Shown piece after piece: positions 1 through 9,756 of a stretch of 64,000 bases of DNA. Within the stretch, counting starts at the first letter, position 1. Each line of letters begins with the position of its first letter. The stretch covers positions 496,001-560,000 of the forward strand of contig NZ_CP060295.1 in NCBI RefSeq assembly GCF_014302995.1. Reading direction: 5' to 3'. Both the position numbers and the translations under genes were made by a program. This DNA comes from Variovorax sp. PAMC26660. Its GTDB lineage: Bacteria; Pseudomonadota; Gammaproteobacteria; Burkholderiales; Burkholderiaceae_C. The notes under the pieces were generated by a model that was not told where the DNA came from, did no database searches, and saw only the letters and a list, made by a program, of their open reading frames with translations.

Positions 1-1
1 T

Positions 2-1273
2 TCGGCCCTGGTGGGCGCCACCATCGAGTGGTACGACTTCTTCCTGTACGGCGTGGTGGCCGGCATCGTGTTCAACAAGCTCTACTTCCCCGGCAGCGAC
101 CCGGTGGTGTCGACCTTGCTGGCGTACACGACCTTTGCGGTGGGCTTCGTCACGCGGCCGCTGGGCGGCGTGATCTTCGGCCACTTCGGCGACAAGATCG
201 GGCGCAAGAGCATGCTCATCATCACGCTGATGATCATGGGCGTGGCCACCTTCCTGATCGGGCTGGTGCCCACCTATGCGCAGATCGGCATTGCGGCGCC
301 CTTGCTGCTGTTGCTGCTTCGCGTGGCGCAGGGCATCGGCCTGGGCGGCGAATGGGGCGGCGCGGTGCTGATGGCCTACGAATACGCGCCGAAGGAAAAG
401 CGCGGCTTCTACGCCTCGCTGCCGCAGATCGGTCTGGCGATTGGCCTGTGCCTGGCCTCGGGCGTGGTGGCGCTCCTATCGTCGCTGCTCACCGACGAAC
501 AGTTCCTGGCCTGGGGCTGGCGCATCGCCTTCCTGATCTCCGGCGCGATGGTGATGGTGGGCATGTACATCCGGCTGCACGTGCAGGAAACGCCCGAGTT
601 CGCGGCGGTGAAGGCGCGCAACGCCGAGCTGCGCATTCCCTTCATGGACATGATCCGCCGCTACCCCGGCAATGTGCTCAAGGGCATGGGCGCGCGCTAC
701 ATCGACGGTGTGTTCTTCAACATCTTCGGCGTGTTCTCGATCAACTACCTCACGAGCACCCTCAAGATCAGCCGCACCGAGGCGCTGCTGGGCGTGATGG
801 CGGCGGCGGTGGTGATGATCTTCTTCATTCCCTTCTTCGGCCGCCTGTCGGACAGGATGGGGCGGCCGAGGGTCTACATGTGGGGTTCGCTCATCACGGC
901 GGTGTCGGCCTTCCCCGGCTTCTGGCTGATGACGCACAGCGGTGGCAACGTGCTGCTGGTGTGGCTCGCGATCATCGTGCCTTTCGGCATCCTGTATGCG
1001 TCGGTGTACGGGCCGGAGGCCGCGCTGTTCTGCGACCTGTTCGACGCCAAGGTGCGCTACACGGGCATCTCTTTCGTCTACCAGTTCTCGGGCATTTTTG
1101 CCTCGGGCATCACGCCGATCATCGCGACCGCGCTCCTCAAGTCGGGCGGAGGCGAGCCGTGGCAGATCTGCCTGTATGTGCTGTTCGCAGGGGTGGTGTC
1201 GGCCGCGTGCGCGTGGATGATCGGGCGCAGCGCGTCGCCGGCCGACGAGCCGGTGGCCGTACCCTCGCGGTGA
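2..1273 (+). CDS. MFS transporter, metabolite:H+ symporter (MHS) type, 5' end cut off
   Basis: Inner-membrane secondary transporter of the MHS branch of the major facilitator superfamily, whose members import organic acids, osmolytes or aromatic acids with protons. The visible part begins inside the first helix (SALVGATIEWYDFFLYG, the family hallmark) and contains the loop 2-3 signature RPLGGVIFGHFGDKIGRK and a long hydrophobic series typical of 12 helices. About 424 codons are visible; the true start lies before base 1, so the GTG at 11 is not the start. The substrate cannot be read from the sequence. It converges on the acetyltransferase at 1283. Confidence 0.9.
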   Translation, partial: SALVGATIEWYDFFLYGVVAGIVFNKLYFPGSDPVVSTLLAYTTFAVGFVTRPLGGVIFGHFGDKIGRKSMLIITLMIMGVATFLIGLVPTYAQIGIAAPLLLLLLRVAQGIGLGGEWGGAVLMAYEYAPKEKRGFYASLPQIGLAIGLCLASGVVALLSSLLTDEQFLAWGWRIAFLISGAMVMVGMYIRLHVQETPEFAAVKARNAELRIPFMDMIRRYPGNVLKGMGARYIDGVFFNIFGVFSINYLTSTLKISRTEALLGVMAAAVVMIFFIPFFGRLSDRMGRPRVYMWGSLITAVSAFPGFWLMTHSGGNVLLVWLAIIVPFGILYASVYGPEAALFCDLFDAKVRYTGISFVYQFSGIFASGITPIIATALLKSGGGEPWQICLYVLFAGVVSAACAWMIGRSASPADEPVAVPSR

Positions 1274-1282
1274 ACTCGTTCG

Positions 1283-1798
1283 TCATGGCGGCGGTGCGCT
1301 CGCGGGCGCACCGCACAGCTCGCTCAGCTTCGGTTCGCAGAGCCGGTAGCTGAGCCTGTCGACGACTCTTGCGGCGCCAAGGCTCTCGTAGAAGGCCATG
1401 CCCCTCGCGTTCGATGCCTTGACGGGCCAGTCGATGCGGCGGCAACCGTTGTCGAAGGCGTACCGGGCCACCCACGCCATGAGCGCCTTGCCGACCCCGT
1501 GGCTTCTTTCCGACGACCTCACGTACAGCTCCTTCAACTGGCAGTGCTTGCGGTTTTCGGGGTCGAACTCGACCAGCGAATAGACCAGCCCGATGGCGGC
1601 CAGGCCGAGCACCACACCGTCATCGCCCACCGCCACGACCAGACGCTGCGGCGACCCGGGCGCCAGAAGATTCTGGAGAAGGTGTTCCCGCACAGCCTCC
1701 CGCGAGGCCACGGCGCCTTCGTTGTAGAAGGCGTGCAACTCGCACATCAGGTCTGTCAACGATTCATGCCGGGTTTCGGAAGCCAGTTCAACGTGCAT
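1283..1798 (-). CDS. GNAT family N-acetyltransferase
   Basis: A 171-residue single-domain GCN5-related acetyltransferase that would transfer acetyl from acetyl-CoA to an unknown amine. The acetyl-CoA loop is visible around residues 96-106 (ELYVRSSERSHGVGKAL, the R/Q-x-x-G-x-G/A type), followed by the C-terminal motif NARGMAFYESLGA. The ATG at 1798 is preceded by AGAGGA and fits better than longer frames upstream, which run into non-coding sequence. It is transcribed alone, downstream of and in the same direction as the exported-protein gene at 1867. The substrate is unknown. Confidence 0.85.
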   Translation of the reverse strand: MHVELASETRHESLTDLMCELHAFYNEGAVASREAVREHLLQNLLAPGSPQRLVVAVGDDGVVLGLAAIGLVYSLVEFDPENRKHCQLKELYVRSSERSHGVGKALMAWVARYAFDNGCRRIDWPVKASNARGMAFYESLGAARVVDRLSYRLCEPKLSELCGAPASAPPP

Positions 1799-1866
1799 AT
1801 GGTGTCCTCTGGAGCGCAGGTGTTGGGCATCGGCGCGCGAGGCCGACGCGTGCGGTCCCTTCCGAG

Positions 1867-2514
1867 CTACTTCAAACGATAGCTGAGCTTGCGATTGCCG
1901 CTCACGGTCGAGTCGAGCCCGATCCAGTCGCCCTGCTGCGAATACCAGACGTCGATGGGCTGGGCCGTCGTGGCGATGCGCCAGCGGGTGGCCGCCACGG
2001 GCTGGCCGCGCACTTCCACCGTTCCGTTGCCGGCGCGGCTGATCTGCACGGTTTCGATCTTGCCGCTCTGCGCGTTCAGCAGCCGCTCCTGCTTGCGGAT
2101 GGTGGGGTTCCAATAGGCGAAGCTCATCACACAACCGTCCACCGACTGCGTGCCCTTGGGCGTGGCCACGGCCAGCGCGTTGTCGCCCGAGGCTTGCGCA
2201 TCGACTTTTTCGCGCGTGCCGTCGTCGTCGGTCCTGGAGACCAGTTGCCGCAGGCAGTCGCCGCGCCAGTGCTCGGTGGCGGTGTGCTGGTAGCGGTAGA
2301 CAGTCACGCCCAGCAGCTTGACCGCGAACTCGGCCTGGCTGGTGAGCTTGCGCTCGTCGCCGGCCGTGCTGAGCGCGAAGCGGTGCTCGCCGATGGGCGC
2401 GTCGTCGAGCAACACGCGGAAGTTCCATTCACCACCGGCGGGCCCCGCCGCTGCTGATGCCGCGCTGCCCACCAGCGCGGCCAACATGAAGATCCAGTGT
2501 GCTTTGTTTGTCAT
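1867..2514 (-). CDS. exported DUF6134-like protein
   Basis: A 215-residue protein with an N-terminal signal peptide (MTNKAHWIFMLAALVGSAASAAAG). The mature part is beta-rich and starts with 'WNFRVLLDDAPIGEHRF', the pattern of the DUF6134 family (periplasmic proteins of unknown function). Its ATG overlaps the stop of the DUF1295 gene by four bases (ATGA), so it is the third gene of a translationally coupled operon with a CFA-like methyltransferase and a DUF1295 protein. This suggests a role in envelope-lipid modification or transport, but no catalytic motif is visible. The family assignment is from memory of the motif and was not searched. Confidence 0.75.
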   Translation of the reverse strand: MTNKAHWIFMLAALVGSAASAAAGPAGGEWNFRVLLDDAPIGEHRFALSTAGDERKLTSQAEFAVKLLGVTVYRYQHTATEHWRGDCLRQLVSRTDDDGTREKVDAQASGDNALAVATPKGTQSVDGCVMSFAYWNPTIRKQERLLNAQSGKIETVQISRAGNGTVEVRGQPVAATRWRIATTAQPIDVWYSQQGDWIGLDSTVSGNRKLSYRLK

Positions 2515-3308
2515 GACGCCTTGTGATTGCGCACCGGCCCCGGAAAAAAGGCATTGGTGCGTGCGATGTAGTCGCGGTAGGCGGGCCGGCGCTCGCCGAT
2601 GTCGCCTTCGAGCATGGCGACGCCTGAAACCTTCAGCAACAGCCAGGTCATGAGCAGCGGCGACACCACGCTCCATGCACCGCTCCAGCCCGCGCCGCCC
2701 ATGGCGATGAGCCACAGGCCCCACCAGGCGCAGACCTCGCCGAAGTAGTTGGGGTGGCGCGTGTAGCGCCACAGGCCGCGGTCCATCACCTGCCCCTTGC
2801 TGGCGGGGTCGGCCTTGAAGCGCGCCATCTGCGCGTCGCCGATCGCCTCGAAGAAGATGCCGGACAGCGCCAACACCATGCCGAGCGCATCGAGCACGCC
2901 CAGCGGCCGCGCCGCAGCCATGCCGGGCAGAAAGGGCGCGGAGACGATCCACGCCAGCACCGCCTGCAGCGCGAACACGAGGTACAGGCTCTTGACCCCG
3001 AAGTTCGGCTGGTTGCGCGCGCGAATCGCCTGGTAGCGGCGGTCTTCGCCGTGGCCCCAGTTGCGCCAGGTGATGTACAGGCACAGCCGCACTGCCCAGG
3101 CGGTGCCGAGCACGGCCATCCACAGGCCGCGCACCGTCTGCACCGGCAGCAGTGCGAAGTAGACGAGGCCGGCGCCCACGATGCACAGGGGCCACATGCG
3201 GTCGATCAGGCTGGCGTCTCGGCGCACGAGGCTCGCCACCCAGGTGAGGAATGCCAGGGACGCGGTCCATGCCAGACCGGCCAGCGCCAAATCCATGAAA
3301 CCACTCAT
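2511..3308 (-). CDS. DUF1295 (steroid 5-alpha-reductase-like) membrane protein
   Basis: A 265-residue polytopic inner-membrane protein of the DUF1295 family, related to steroid 5-alpha-reductase and isoprenylcysteine methyltransferases. Clear family motifs are RNWGHGEDRRYQAIR (residues about 82-96), GLWRYTRHPNYFGEV (about 176-190) and the C-terminal MLEGDIGERRPAYRDYI. Five to seven hydrophobic helices fit the family. It overlaps both neighbours by ATGA junctions, lying between a CFA-like methyltransferase and an exported DUF6134 protein. In known families such proteins reduce or modify lipid substrates; which lipid is handled here is not shown. Confidence 0.9.
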   Translation of the reverse strand: MSGFMDLALAGLAWTASLAFLTWVASLVRRDASLIDRMWPLCIVGAGLVYFALLPVQTVRGLWMAVLGTAWAVRLCLYITWRNWGHGEDRRYQAIRARNQPNFGVKSLYLVFALQAVLAWIVSAPFLPGMAAARPLGVLDALGMVLALSGIFFEAIGDAQMARFKADPASKGQVMDRGLWRYTRHPNYFGEVCAWWGLWLIAMGGAGWSGAWSVVSPLLMTWLLLKVSGVAMLEGDIGERRPAYRDYIARTNAFFPGPVRNHKAS

Positions 3309-4348
3309 GCGCGGCGCTCGAACAGGTAGTGGCTCACCCACCAGCGCTGGCCGTGATCGAAGCCGAACAGCTCCGCCACCGACATGAAGAACAGCCGCCA
3401 GCGGGTCCACCACACATTCGCGTCGGCGCCGTAGGTGGCCTGGAACAGCGGGCGCAGCGCGGCACGGCGCTCGTCCATGTTGCGCAGCCAGGCCTCGGCC
3501 GTGCGCTGGTAGTGGCCGCCCTCCCAACGCCAGCGGCGCAGCAGGCGCAGGTCGTCCTGGCAGTACAGCGCAAGGTCGTCGCTGGGCATCATGCCGCCGG
3601 AGAAAAAGTACTTGCTCATCCAGTCGCTGGGGTCGCGCACCTCGAAGGGATACGGCGCTTCCTTGTGGGCGAACACGTGCATGAAGAAGCGCCCGCCGGG
3701 CTTGAGCCAGCGCGCGACGTTCGCAAAGGCCTGCGGCCAGTTGCGCAGATGCTCGAACATCTCGACGGAGACCACGCGGTCGAAGCGCGCGTCGGTGTCG
3801 AACACGTTGATGTCGCGGGTCAGCACGCGCACATTGCCCAGGCCGCGCTGCGCCGCCTGCGCCTCGATGTACTCGCGCTGCGAACTCGAGTTGGACAGCG
3901 CCGTGATGCGGCTGCCCGGGTACCTGGCCGCCATCCAGAGCGTGAGCGAGCCCCAGCCGCAGCCCAGTTCCAGCACGTCCTGCCCATTGACCAGACCGGC
4001 GCGCTCGCAGGTGGCGGTCAGCGCGGCGGACTCGGCCTCTTCCAGCGTCCGCGTGCCTTCGGGCCAGTAGCAACTGCTGTATTTGCGGTGATTCCCCAGC
4101 ACTTCGCCGAAGAAGGCGGCCGGCACCTCGTAGTGCTGCTCGTTGGCCTTCTCCGGCAGCGGCGCCAGGTGGGCCGCGCCCATGCTGGCGACGAAGTCCT
4201 GCGTCAGCTCGGCCACCGCCAGCGCGTTGCCGGCGTGCAGTTCGGTCAGCCGCTCCTTGAGCAGCCGGCGGATGCCCTGGCGAACCATGGTGTCGGGGAC
4301 CAGGCCTTTTTCGACCCAGCGGATGGCGAATGCGATGTCCTGCGGCAT
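3305..4348 (-). CDS. SAM-dependent methyltransferase, cyclopropane-fatty-acyl-phospholipid synthase family
   Basis: A 347-residue cytosolic or membrane-peripheral enzyme of the CFA synthase (Mycolic acid CFA synthase, PF02353) type. The SAM motif I VLELGCGWGSL lies at residues 125-135, after the typical 'HYEVPAAFF...YSSCYWPEGTRTLEEAE' segment that precedes it in CFA synthases. The protein is close to the length of the short CFA family (about 380 in E. coli). The ATG at 4348 has GAGGAAC upstream; longer in-frame extensions have low-complexity content and were rejected. It heads an operon with DUF1295 and DUF6134 genes, so the product is probably a modified membrane lipid; cyclopropanation itself is inference. 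Confidence 0.88.
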   Translation of the reverse strand: MPQDIAFAIRWVEKGLVPDTMVRQGIRRLLKERLTELHAGNALAVAELTQDFVASMGAAHLAPLPEKANEQHYEVPAAFFGEVLGNHRKYSSCYWPEGTRTLEEAESAALTATCERAGLVNGQDVLELGCGWGSLTLWMAARYPGSRITALSNSSSQREYIEAQAAQRGLGNVRVLTRDINVFDTDARFDRVVSVEMFEHLRNWPQAFANVARWLKPGGRFFMHVFAHKEAPYPFEVRDPSDWMSKYFFSGGMMPSDDLALYCQDDLRLLRRWRWEGGHYQRTAEAWLRNMDERRAALRPLFQATYGADANVWWTRWRLFFMSVAELFGFDHGQRWWVSHYLFERRA

Positions 4349-4551
4349 GACTGTTCCTCGGCCAAGGGCACGTCGAAGTGCGTGCCGTAGGCACCTGTAC
4401 GCGGCGGGGTGGGTTTTGGATGCGGGTTGCAAAAGCATCCCCTTGCCGGAAGCACGGTAACATTTCGACATGATCCGCCGCTCCACCCTGGTCGGACCAT
4501 CACGAGAACAAAAACAACAACCCTGGGTGTCACCGCAAATGGAGCGTCCTC

Positions 4552-4851
4552 ATGTGGAGCATCCTGGCCGATCTCTTCGTCGGCATCTTCGATTTCGTTA
4601 TCGATGTCTTTCTGTTCAGAGGCCAGCGCCGCAAGCAGGGCCGCCGCAACCGCAGCGTTGCCGAGGACACGTTCGAAGTCGCGCGCTTTGATTTCGTCAC
4701 GCTGGTTTTCATCGGACTGGCCAGCGCCGGCTTGATGCTGCTCCTGGCATTCGGATTCGGTTTTCCGCCGGGCTGGAGCGTGGGAATCGGCATCGCCGTC
4801 GGGGCCATCTGGGGAGTCTGGCGATACACCCGATTGGTTCGCGAGCGATGA
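4552..4851 (+). CDS. small inner-membrane protein, hypothetical
   Basis: A 99-residue protein with an N-terminal hydrophobic stretch (residues 1-23), a basic loop (RGQRRKQGRRNRS) and two further hydrophobic segments at about 49-67 and 72-88. GGAG lies nine bases before the ATG. It is divergent from the CFA-like gene. No family is recognised. The basic loop suggests a cytoplasmic side between the first and second membrane segments. Confidence 0.7.
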   Translation: MWSILADLFVGIFDFVIDVFLFRGQRRKQGRRNRSVAEDTFEVARFDFVTLVFIGLASAGLMLLLAFGFGFPPGWSVGIGIAVGAIWGVWRYTRLVRER

Positions 4852-4913
4852 GCATGTCGCGGCGCTGACGGGCCGCATCAACACCCTGTCGGATTTCAAC
4901 CGACCCTGAACTT

Positions 4914-4928
4914 GCCCTTGCGGGCGCT
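4914..4928. terminator. weak hairpin between convergent genes
   Basis: GCCC-TTGC-GGGC followed by GCTTT lies between the stop of the small membrane protein (4851) and the stop of kdsA (4948). The stem is only four pairs and the T-run is short, so it is at most a weak terminator. Confidence 0.25.
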
Positions 4929-4947
4929 TTGGGTCGCGATGTCTCGT

Positions 4948-5964
<1,017 letters not shown>

Positions 5965-5984
5965 TCAACACACGATTCGCCACA

Positions 5985-7253
5985 ATGTTCGCCATGCCCC
6001 TGACCATTCTTCAAACCAAGCGTCTTTCCACCCTCTCCGTCGTCTTCGCAATCGCCGCGGGGACCCTTGCGCCGTACTCGGCGTCGTATGCAGCCTCACA
6101 CCATGCCGCCAAGCCCGCGGCCCACCAGAAGCCTGCCGCTGCCGCGCCTGCCCCGACGCCAGCCGCAGCGCAGCCCGCTGTCGCCGGCGGGCCGCCAGCG
6201 CTGGCCGCCAAGGCATGGCTGCTGATGGACTTCGACTCCGGCGAGGTGCTCGCCTCGGACAACCCCGATGAACCGCTGCCGCCGGCGTCACTGACCAAGA
6301 TGATGACCAGCTTCATGGTCGAGCAGGCACTTCGCTCGGGCAAGCTCAAGAAGGAAGATCTTGTGTCGGTCAGCCAGAACGCCTGGTGCCGAGGCTCGAG
6401 CACCGAGTCGTGCATGTACCTGCCGCTCAACAGCCAGGCCACGGTGATCGACATCCTGCGCGGCATCGTCATCCAGTCCGGCAACGACGCGGCCAAGGCG
6501 ATCGCCGAGCACATGGCCGGCTCCGAAGAGAACTTCGCCAAGCTCATGAACGCCGAAGCCCAACGCATCGGGATGACGCACACGCATTTCGTCAATGCGA
6601 CGGGGCTGCCCGACCCGCAGCACAGGTCGTCTGCGCGCGACCTCGCGATCCTGGCGCGCACCATCATCCGCGACAGTGCCGACTACTATCCGATCTACGC
6701 CGAGCGCGAATTCAAATACAACAACATCAAGCAGGGAAACCGCAACGCCCTGCTGTACACCGATCCCACGGTCGACGGACTGAAAACCGGCCACACCCAG
6801 GAAGCGGGCTTCTGTCTCGTCACTTCAGCCAAGCGCAACGGGATGCGCCTCATCACGGTGATTCTCAACACCAACAGCGCGCAGGCGCGGGCCGACCAGA
6901 CGCGCACGCTGCTCGGGTGGGGTTTCAGCAATTTCGAGCAGGCCACTCCCATTCAGCCGAACACGGCGGTGACGGCCGCCAAGGTCAGCTTCGGCAAGGT
7001 CGACACGGTTCCTGCGGTTCTGGGGTCGCCATGGAGCGTGACCGTGCCGCGCGGCCAGCAAGTGCAGACCTCGGTGCAGATCAACCCGGCACTGGAAGCA
7101 CCGGTGGCCAAAGGCACGGTGATCGGCAAGGTGGTCGCCAGCTCCAATGGCAAACCGGTGGGAGAAACCCCGCTGGTCGCGCAGGCCGATGTGGAGCGCG
7201 CGGGCTTTATGTTGCGCCTGTGGCAGCACCTGATGAAGCTGTTTGGCAAATAA
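5985..7253 (+). CDS. dacC: serine-type D-Ala-D-Ala carboxypeptidase (PBP5/6 family)
   Basis: Periplasmic, membrane-anchored penicillin-binding protein that trims the terminal D-alanine from peptidoglycan pentapeptides. All three active-site motifs are present: SLTK at residues 102-105, SGN at 165-167 and KTG at 267-269. A signal peptide (about residues 1-36) is followed by an unusual Ala/Pro-rich linker of about 35 residues. A PBP5 C-terminal beta domain (about 325-400) and a terminal amphipathic helix (MLRLWQHLMKLFGK) serve as the membrane anchor. The start may be ATG 5985 or ATG 5994; the signal peptide is intact either way. The gene symbol is by family and could equally be dacA. Confidence 0.93.
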   Translation: MFAMPLTILQTKRLSTLSVVFAIAAGTLAPYSASYAASHHAAKPAAHQKPAAAAPAPTPAAAQPAVAGGPPALAAKAWLLMDFDSGEVLASDNPDEPLPPASLTKMMTSFMVEQALRSGKLKKEDLVSVSQNAWCRGSSTESCMYLPLNSQATVIDILRGIVIQSGNDAAKAIAEHMAGSEENFAKLMNAEAQRIGMTHTHFVNATGLPDPQHRSSARDLAILARTIIRDSADYYPIYAEREFKYNNIKQGNRNALLYTDPTVDGLKTGHTQEAGFCLVTSAKRNGMRLITVILNTNSAQARADQTRTLLGWGFSNFEQATPIQPNTAVTAAKVSFGKVDTVPAVLGSPWSVTVPRGQQVQTSVQINPALEAPVAKGTVIGKVVASSNGKPVGETPLVAQADVERAGFMLRLWQHLMKLFGK

Positions 7254-7264
7254 CGGCCACAGGC

Positions 7265-7281
7265 GCGGCGTGACGCGCCGC
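7265..7281. terminator. GC-rich hairpin between convergent genes
   Basis: A perfect six-pair stem (GCGGCG / CGCCGC with a five-base loop) lies 11 bases after the stop of the dac gene and before the convergent membrane-protein gene. No T-run follows on the plus strand, so bidirectional termination is only a possibility. Confidence 0.3.
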
Positions 7282-7297
7282 AGCCTTGCCATTGCCA

Positions 7298-7603
7298 CTA
7301 TCGCCAGCCGGCGACGCTCATGCCGATTGCCACGATCACCAGCACTTGCAACCAGAAGAACCAGGCGCGCCGGAACGGGCGCGTCCATGGCTTGTCCAGC
7401 ACGGCGTAGACGATGAGCAAGATCACGCCGCTGGGATAGACGATCATGCCCAGTCCCAGGAAGGCGACTGCGGCCAAGCCGGCATGGCCGCCGAAAAGAA
7501 ACCAGCGCAACAGCAGCGCCGCCCCCAGGCAAAGGGCCGCCGCCGTGAGCAACAGGGCGGGCAGTGGGCGCACCGGTTTTGAAGTCATTGCTTCGCTGTC
7601 CAT
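7298..7603 (-). CDS. small membrane protein, hypothetical
   Basis: A 101-residue protein with three hydrophobic segments (about residues 14-32, 37-62 and 78-98) and a short polar N-terminus. The ATG at 7603 (MDSEAMTSK) is preferred over longer frames because upstream codons read into a poorly coding stretch; a second in-frame ATG lies five codons later. It is convergent with the carboxypeptidase gene. No family is recognised. Confidence 0.6.
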   Translation of the reverse strand: MDSEAMTSKPVRPLPALLLTAAALCLGAALLLRWFLFGGHAGLAAVAFLGLGMIVYPSGVILLIVYAVLDKPWTRPFRRAWFFWLQVLVIVAIGMSVAGWR

Positions 7604-7794
7604 GTTGTGTTCCAGGCAGGTCTTTCGCTTTCCAGAGCGAACGATGACGCAGATCGTCCCACAACCGGCCTCCTCGTGTCTTCGTGACAGGCAGCTCCGG
7701 GTCATAAGCTTGCTGGCCTCGACAGGCTAAATTCGGCCAGCACCAGCCATTCCCGCGCGGGTCGAGATCGAGCCTGCAACAAGCCTCAAACCCC

Positions 7795-8169
7795 ATGAAC
7801 CTGGACATCATTTCCGCCAGCCGGTCTCTTGTCGAAGAGGCATGGCAAAAGCCCGAGACGTGCGAGTCGAACCTGGTCTGCGCCGAGGCGATTCTCTCGA
7901 AGGCACTCCTTGAAGTCCCCGGAGATGTCCTTGCGTTGACGTGCTTGGGCGCAGTACTTTCCGACCAGGGCAAGCACGAAAAGGCGGCCTCCGTCCTGCA
8001 ACGCGCGGTAGGCCTCGGGTCAACCGACCGCAACACCTACTTCAATCTCGGCGTGGCAACGATGAACTGCGGCACACGCGAGAAGGCAATGGATGCCTTC
8101 CGGAGCGCCGAGAGGTTCAAAGCTTCGCCGTTGTCGTGGGAGGCCTACTTCGACGCCCAGGCAAATTGA
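7795..8169 (+). CDS. tetratricopeptide-repeat protein, small
   Basis: A 124-residue protein built of about three TPR-like helical hairpins. The clearest spans residues 75-108 and contains NTYFNLGVATMNCGTREKAMDAF, matching the W/Y-LG-Y-A-F-P-like TPR spacing. There is no signal peptide. It stands alone, convergent with tonB. TPR proteins mediate protein-protein contacts; no partner is evident here. Confidence 0.75.
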   Translation: MNLDIISASRSLVEEAWQKPETCESNLVCAEAILSKALLEVPGDVLALTCLGAVLSDQGKHEKAASVLQRAVGLGSTDRNTYFNLGVATMNCGTREKAMDAFRSAERFKASPLSWEAYFDAQAN

Positions 8170-8196
8170 GCAGACAGGCCCAGCAAAGAAGTCGGC

Positions 8197-8850
8197 CTAC
8201 TCGATCTTGAAGACGAACTCCTGCGTAGCCAGGATCTCCGCATCGCCGGTGGTCTGGCACTCGTAGCGCATCATGGCCGAGCGCACCGCCCCGTAGTACA
8301 CGCGCGGCCCCGACAGGAAGCGCACTTCCGTCACATGGCTGCCCTTGATGCGTACCTCTGCCTTGACGACGCCGCTGGTGCCTTCGTCCAGCGCCTTGCG
8401 CGGCATCTCGGGCTTGACCTGCTTGGGGCACGCCACGGCGATGTCTGAAGAAACCGCCTTCGGCGGGGCCGGTGGCGCGGGCGGTGCTGGCGGCGCGGCG
8501 GGCGGCGGTGCCACCGGCTCGACGCTCTGCACCGCCGTGATCGTGGGCGCGGTGCTCGGTGGCGGCGTCACGGCCGGTGGCGGCACGTAGGCCGGGCGCG
8601 GCGGTGGCGGGGCCTTGGGCGTCTCCAGCTTGACGATCTTCTTGGGGGGCGGCGGCGGCGGTGGAGGTGGCGGGGGCAGCTTGATCTCCGCGATGATGGT
8701 CGCATCCATCGGTTTCTTGATCATCTCCACCGCCTTGCGGGCCAGGCCCGAGACGAGCGCGTAGCCGACCAGCAAATGAAACAGGATCATCACGCCGATG
8801 CCGATAGGGCCGAAGCGGGACTTGGGGTCGAAGTCGTTGGCGCGGCTCAT
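8197..8850 (-). CDS. tonB: TonB energy transducer
   Basis: Periplasm-spanning protein that passes the energy of the ExbB-ExbD proton channel to outer-membrane receptors. The 217 residues show one N-terminal membrane anchor (about 17-38), a proline-rich rod (about 57-133, with a run of eleven prolines and AP/PP repeats) and a C-terminal TonB domain (about 148-217; GVVKAEVRIKGSHVTEVRFL). Its ATG overlaps the stop of the upstream exbD by four bases. It is the last gene of the nine-gene leftward set that begins with a TonB-dependent receptor at 19563, so it probably serves that receptor first. Confidence 0.93.
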   Translation of the reverse strand: MSRANDFDPKSRFGPIGIGVMILFHLLVGYALVSGLARKAVEMIKKPMDATIIAEIKLPPPPPPPPPPPKKIVKLETPKAPPPPRPAYVPPPAVTPPPSTAPTITAVQSVEPVAPPPAAPPAPPAPPAPPKAVSSDIAVACPKQVKPEMPRKALDEGTSGVVKAEVRIKGSHVTEVRFLSGPRVYYGAVRSAMMRYECQTTGDAEILATQEFVFKIE

Positions 8851-9281
8851 GGGATGAACTGCTCCGAGCCCATGATGCCCAGCTTGGTCAGGCCCGAGCG
8901 CTGCGCCGAGGCCATCACGCCGGCCACGATGTTGTACTTGGCGTGCCTGTCGGGGCGCAGGTGCACTTCAGGCTGCACCGCCTGCGTCGCGATCTGCTCG
9001 AAGCGCCGTTCCACTTCCGCCAGGTCGGCAATGGCCTCGCCGTTCCACAGCACGGTGCTGTGTTCGTCGATGTCCACGCGCAGCACCTCGGGCTTCATGT
9101 CGATGGGCGGCGGGTTGCCGTTGGGCATGTTCAGGTTGACCGCATGCAACTGGATGGGGATGGTGATGATGAGCATGATCAGCAGCACCAGCATCACGTC
9201 GATCAGGGGCGTGGTGTTGATGTCCATCATGGGCTCGTCGGACGGCGCACTGCGGCGGCGCCCCTGTTTTTCTTTTCGCAT
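8847..9281 (-). CDS. exbD: ExbD-type biopolymer transport protein (second copy)
   Basis: A 144-residue component of the inner-membrane proton channel. It has one transmembrane helix (about residues 24-45) with the ion-conducting aspartate in TPLIDVMLVLLI, a basic N-terminus and a periplasmic beta domain. It lies between another exbD and tonB, as in the TonB-ExbB-ExbD1-ExbD2 sets of xanthomonads and burkholderias. The C-terminus differs from its neighbour (ends GIMGSEQFIP), so the two copies are paralogues and not a recent duplication. Confidence 0.93.
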   Translation of the reverse strand: MRKEKQGRRRSAPSDEPMMDINTTPLIDVMLVLLIMLIITIPIQLHAVNLNMPNGNPPPIDMKPEVLRVDIDEHSTVLWNGEAIADLAEVERRFEQIATQAVQPEVHLRPDRHAKYNIVAGVMASAQRSGLTKLGIMGSEQFIP

Positions 9282-9293
9282 GGCTGTGTCTTC

Positions 9294-9722
9294 TCAGTTG
9301 CGCGCGGGCGGCTCGGTGATGAAGCCCACCTTGACGATGCCGGCGGACTGGCACGCATAGATGATCTTTCCCACGGGCTCGTAGTCGGAGTGCCAGTCGC
9401 CGCGGATGTGCACTTCGGGCTGCGGGGTCATCGCCGCCACTTTCTTGAGCTTGTCGGCCAGGGCGTTCACATCGCGCACGGGGGTGTCGAACCAGTAGAT
9501 GCGGCCCGTGGCGTCGACGGACAGCACGACGGTGTCGGGTTTGCTCTCGCGCACCTCGTTGCGCTCTTTGGGGACCTGCACCGGCACGGAGTAATTGACG
9601 ACGGGAATGGTGATGAGGAAGATGATCAGCAGCACCAGCATCACGTCGACGAGCGGCGTGGTGTTGATGGAGGCAATGACCTGCTCCTCGTCTCCCCCGG
9701 CGGATGGAATGTTCATCGCCAT
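9294..9722 (-). CDS. exbD: ExbD-type biopolymer transport protein (first copy)
   Basis: A 142-residue ExbD protein with the single helix NTTPLVDVMLVLLIIFLIT (about residues 19-37) carrying the conserved membrane aspartate, followed by a periplasmic domain ending HSDYEPVGKIIYACQSAGI. The start is ATG 9722; ATG 9716 is two codons later. It lies 34 bases after exbB and 12 bases before the next exbD, so all are surely cotranscribed. A pair of different ExbD subunits suggests a mixed channel or two interchangeable channels. Confidence 0.93.
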   Translation of the reverse strand: MAMNIPSAGGDEEQVIASINTTPLVDVMLVLLIIFLITIPVVNYSVPVQVPKERNEVRESKPDTVVLSVDATGRIYWFDTPVRDVNALADKLKKVAAMTPQPEVHIRGDWHSDYEPVGKIIYACQSAGIVKVGFITEPPARN

Positions 9723-9756
9723 GATGTGGCCCGGTTCATTGCGGCGGCGCGGGGGC

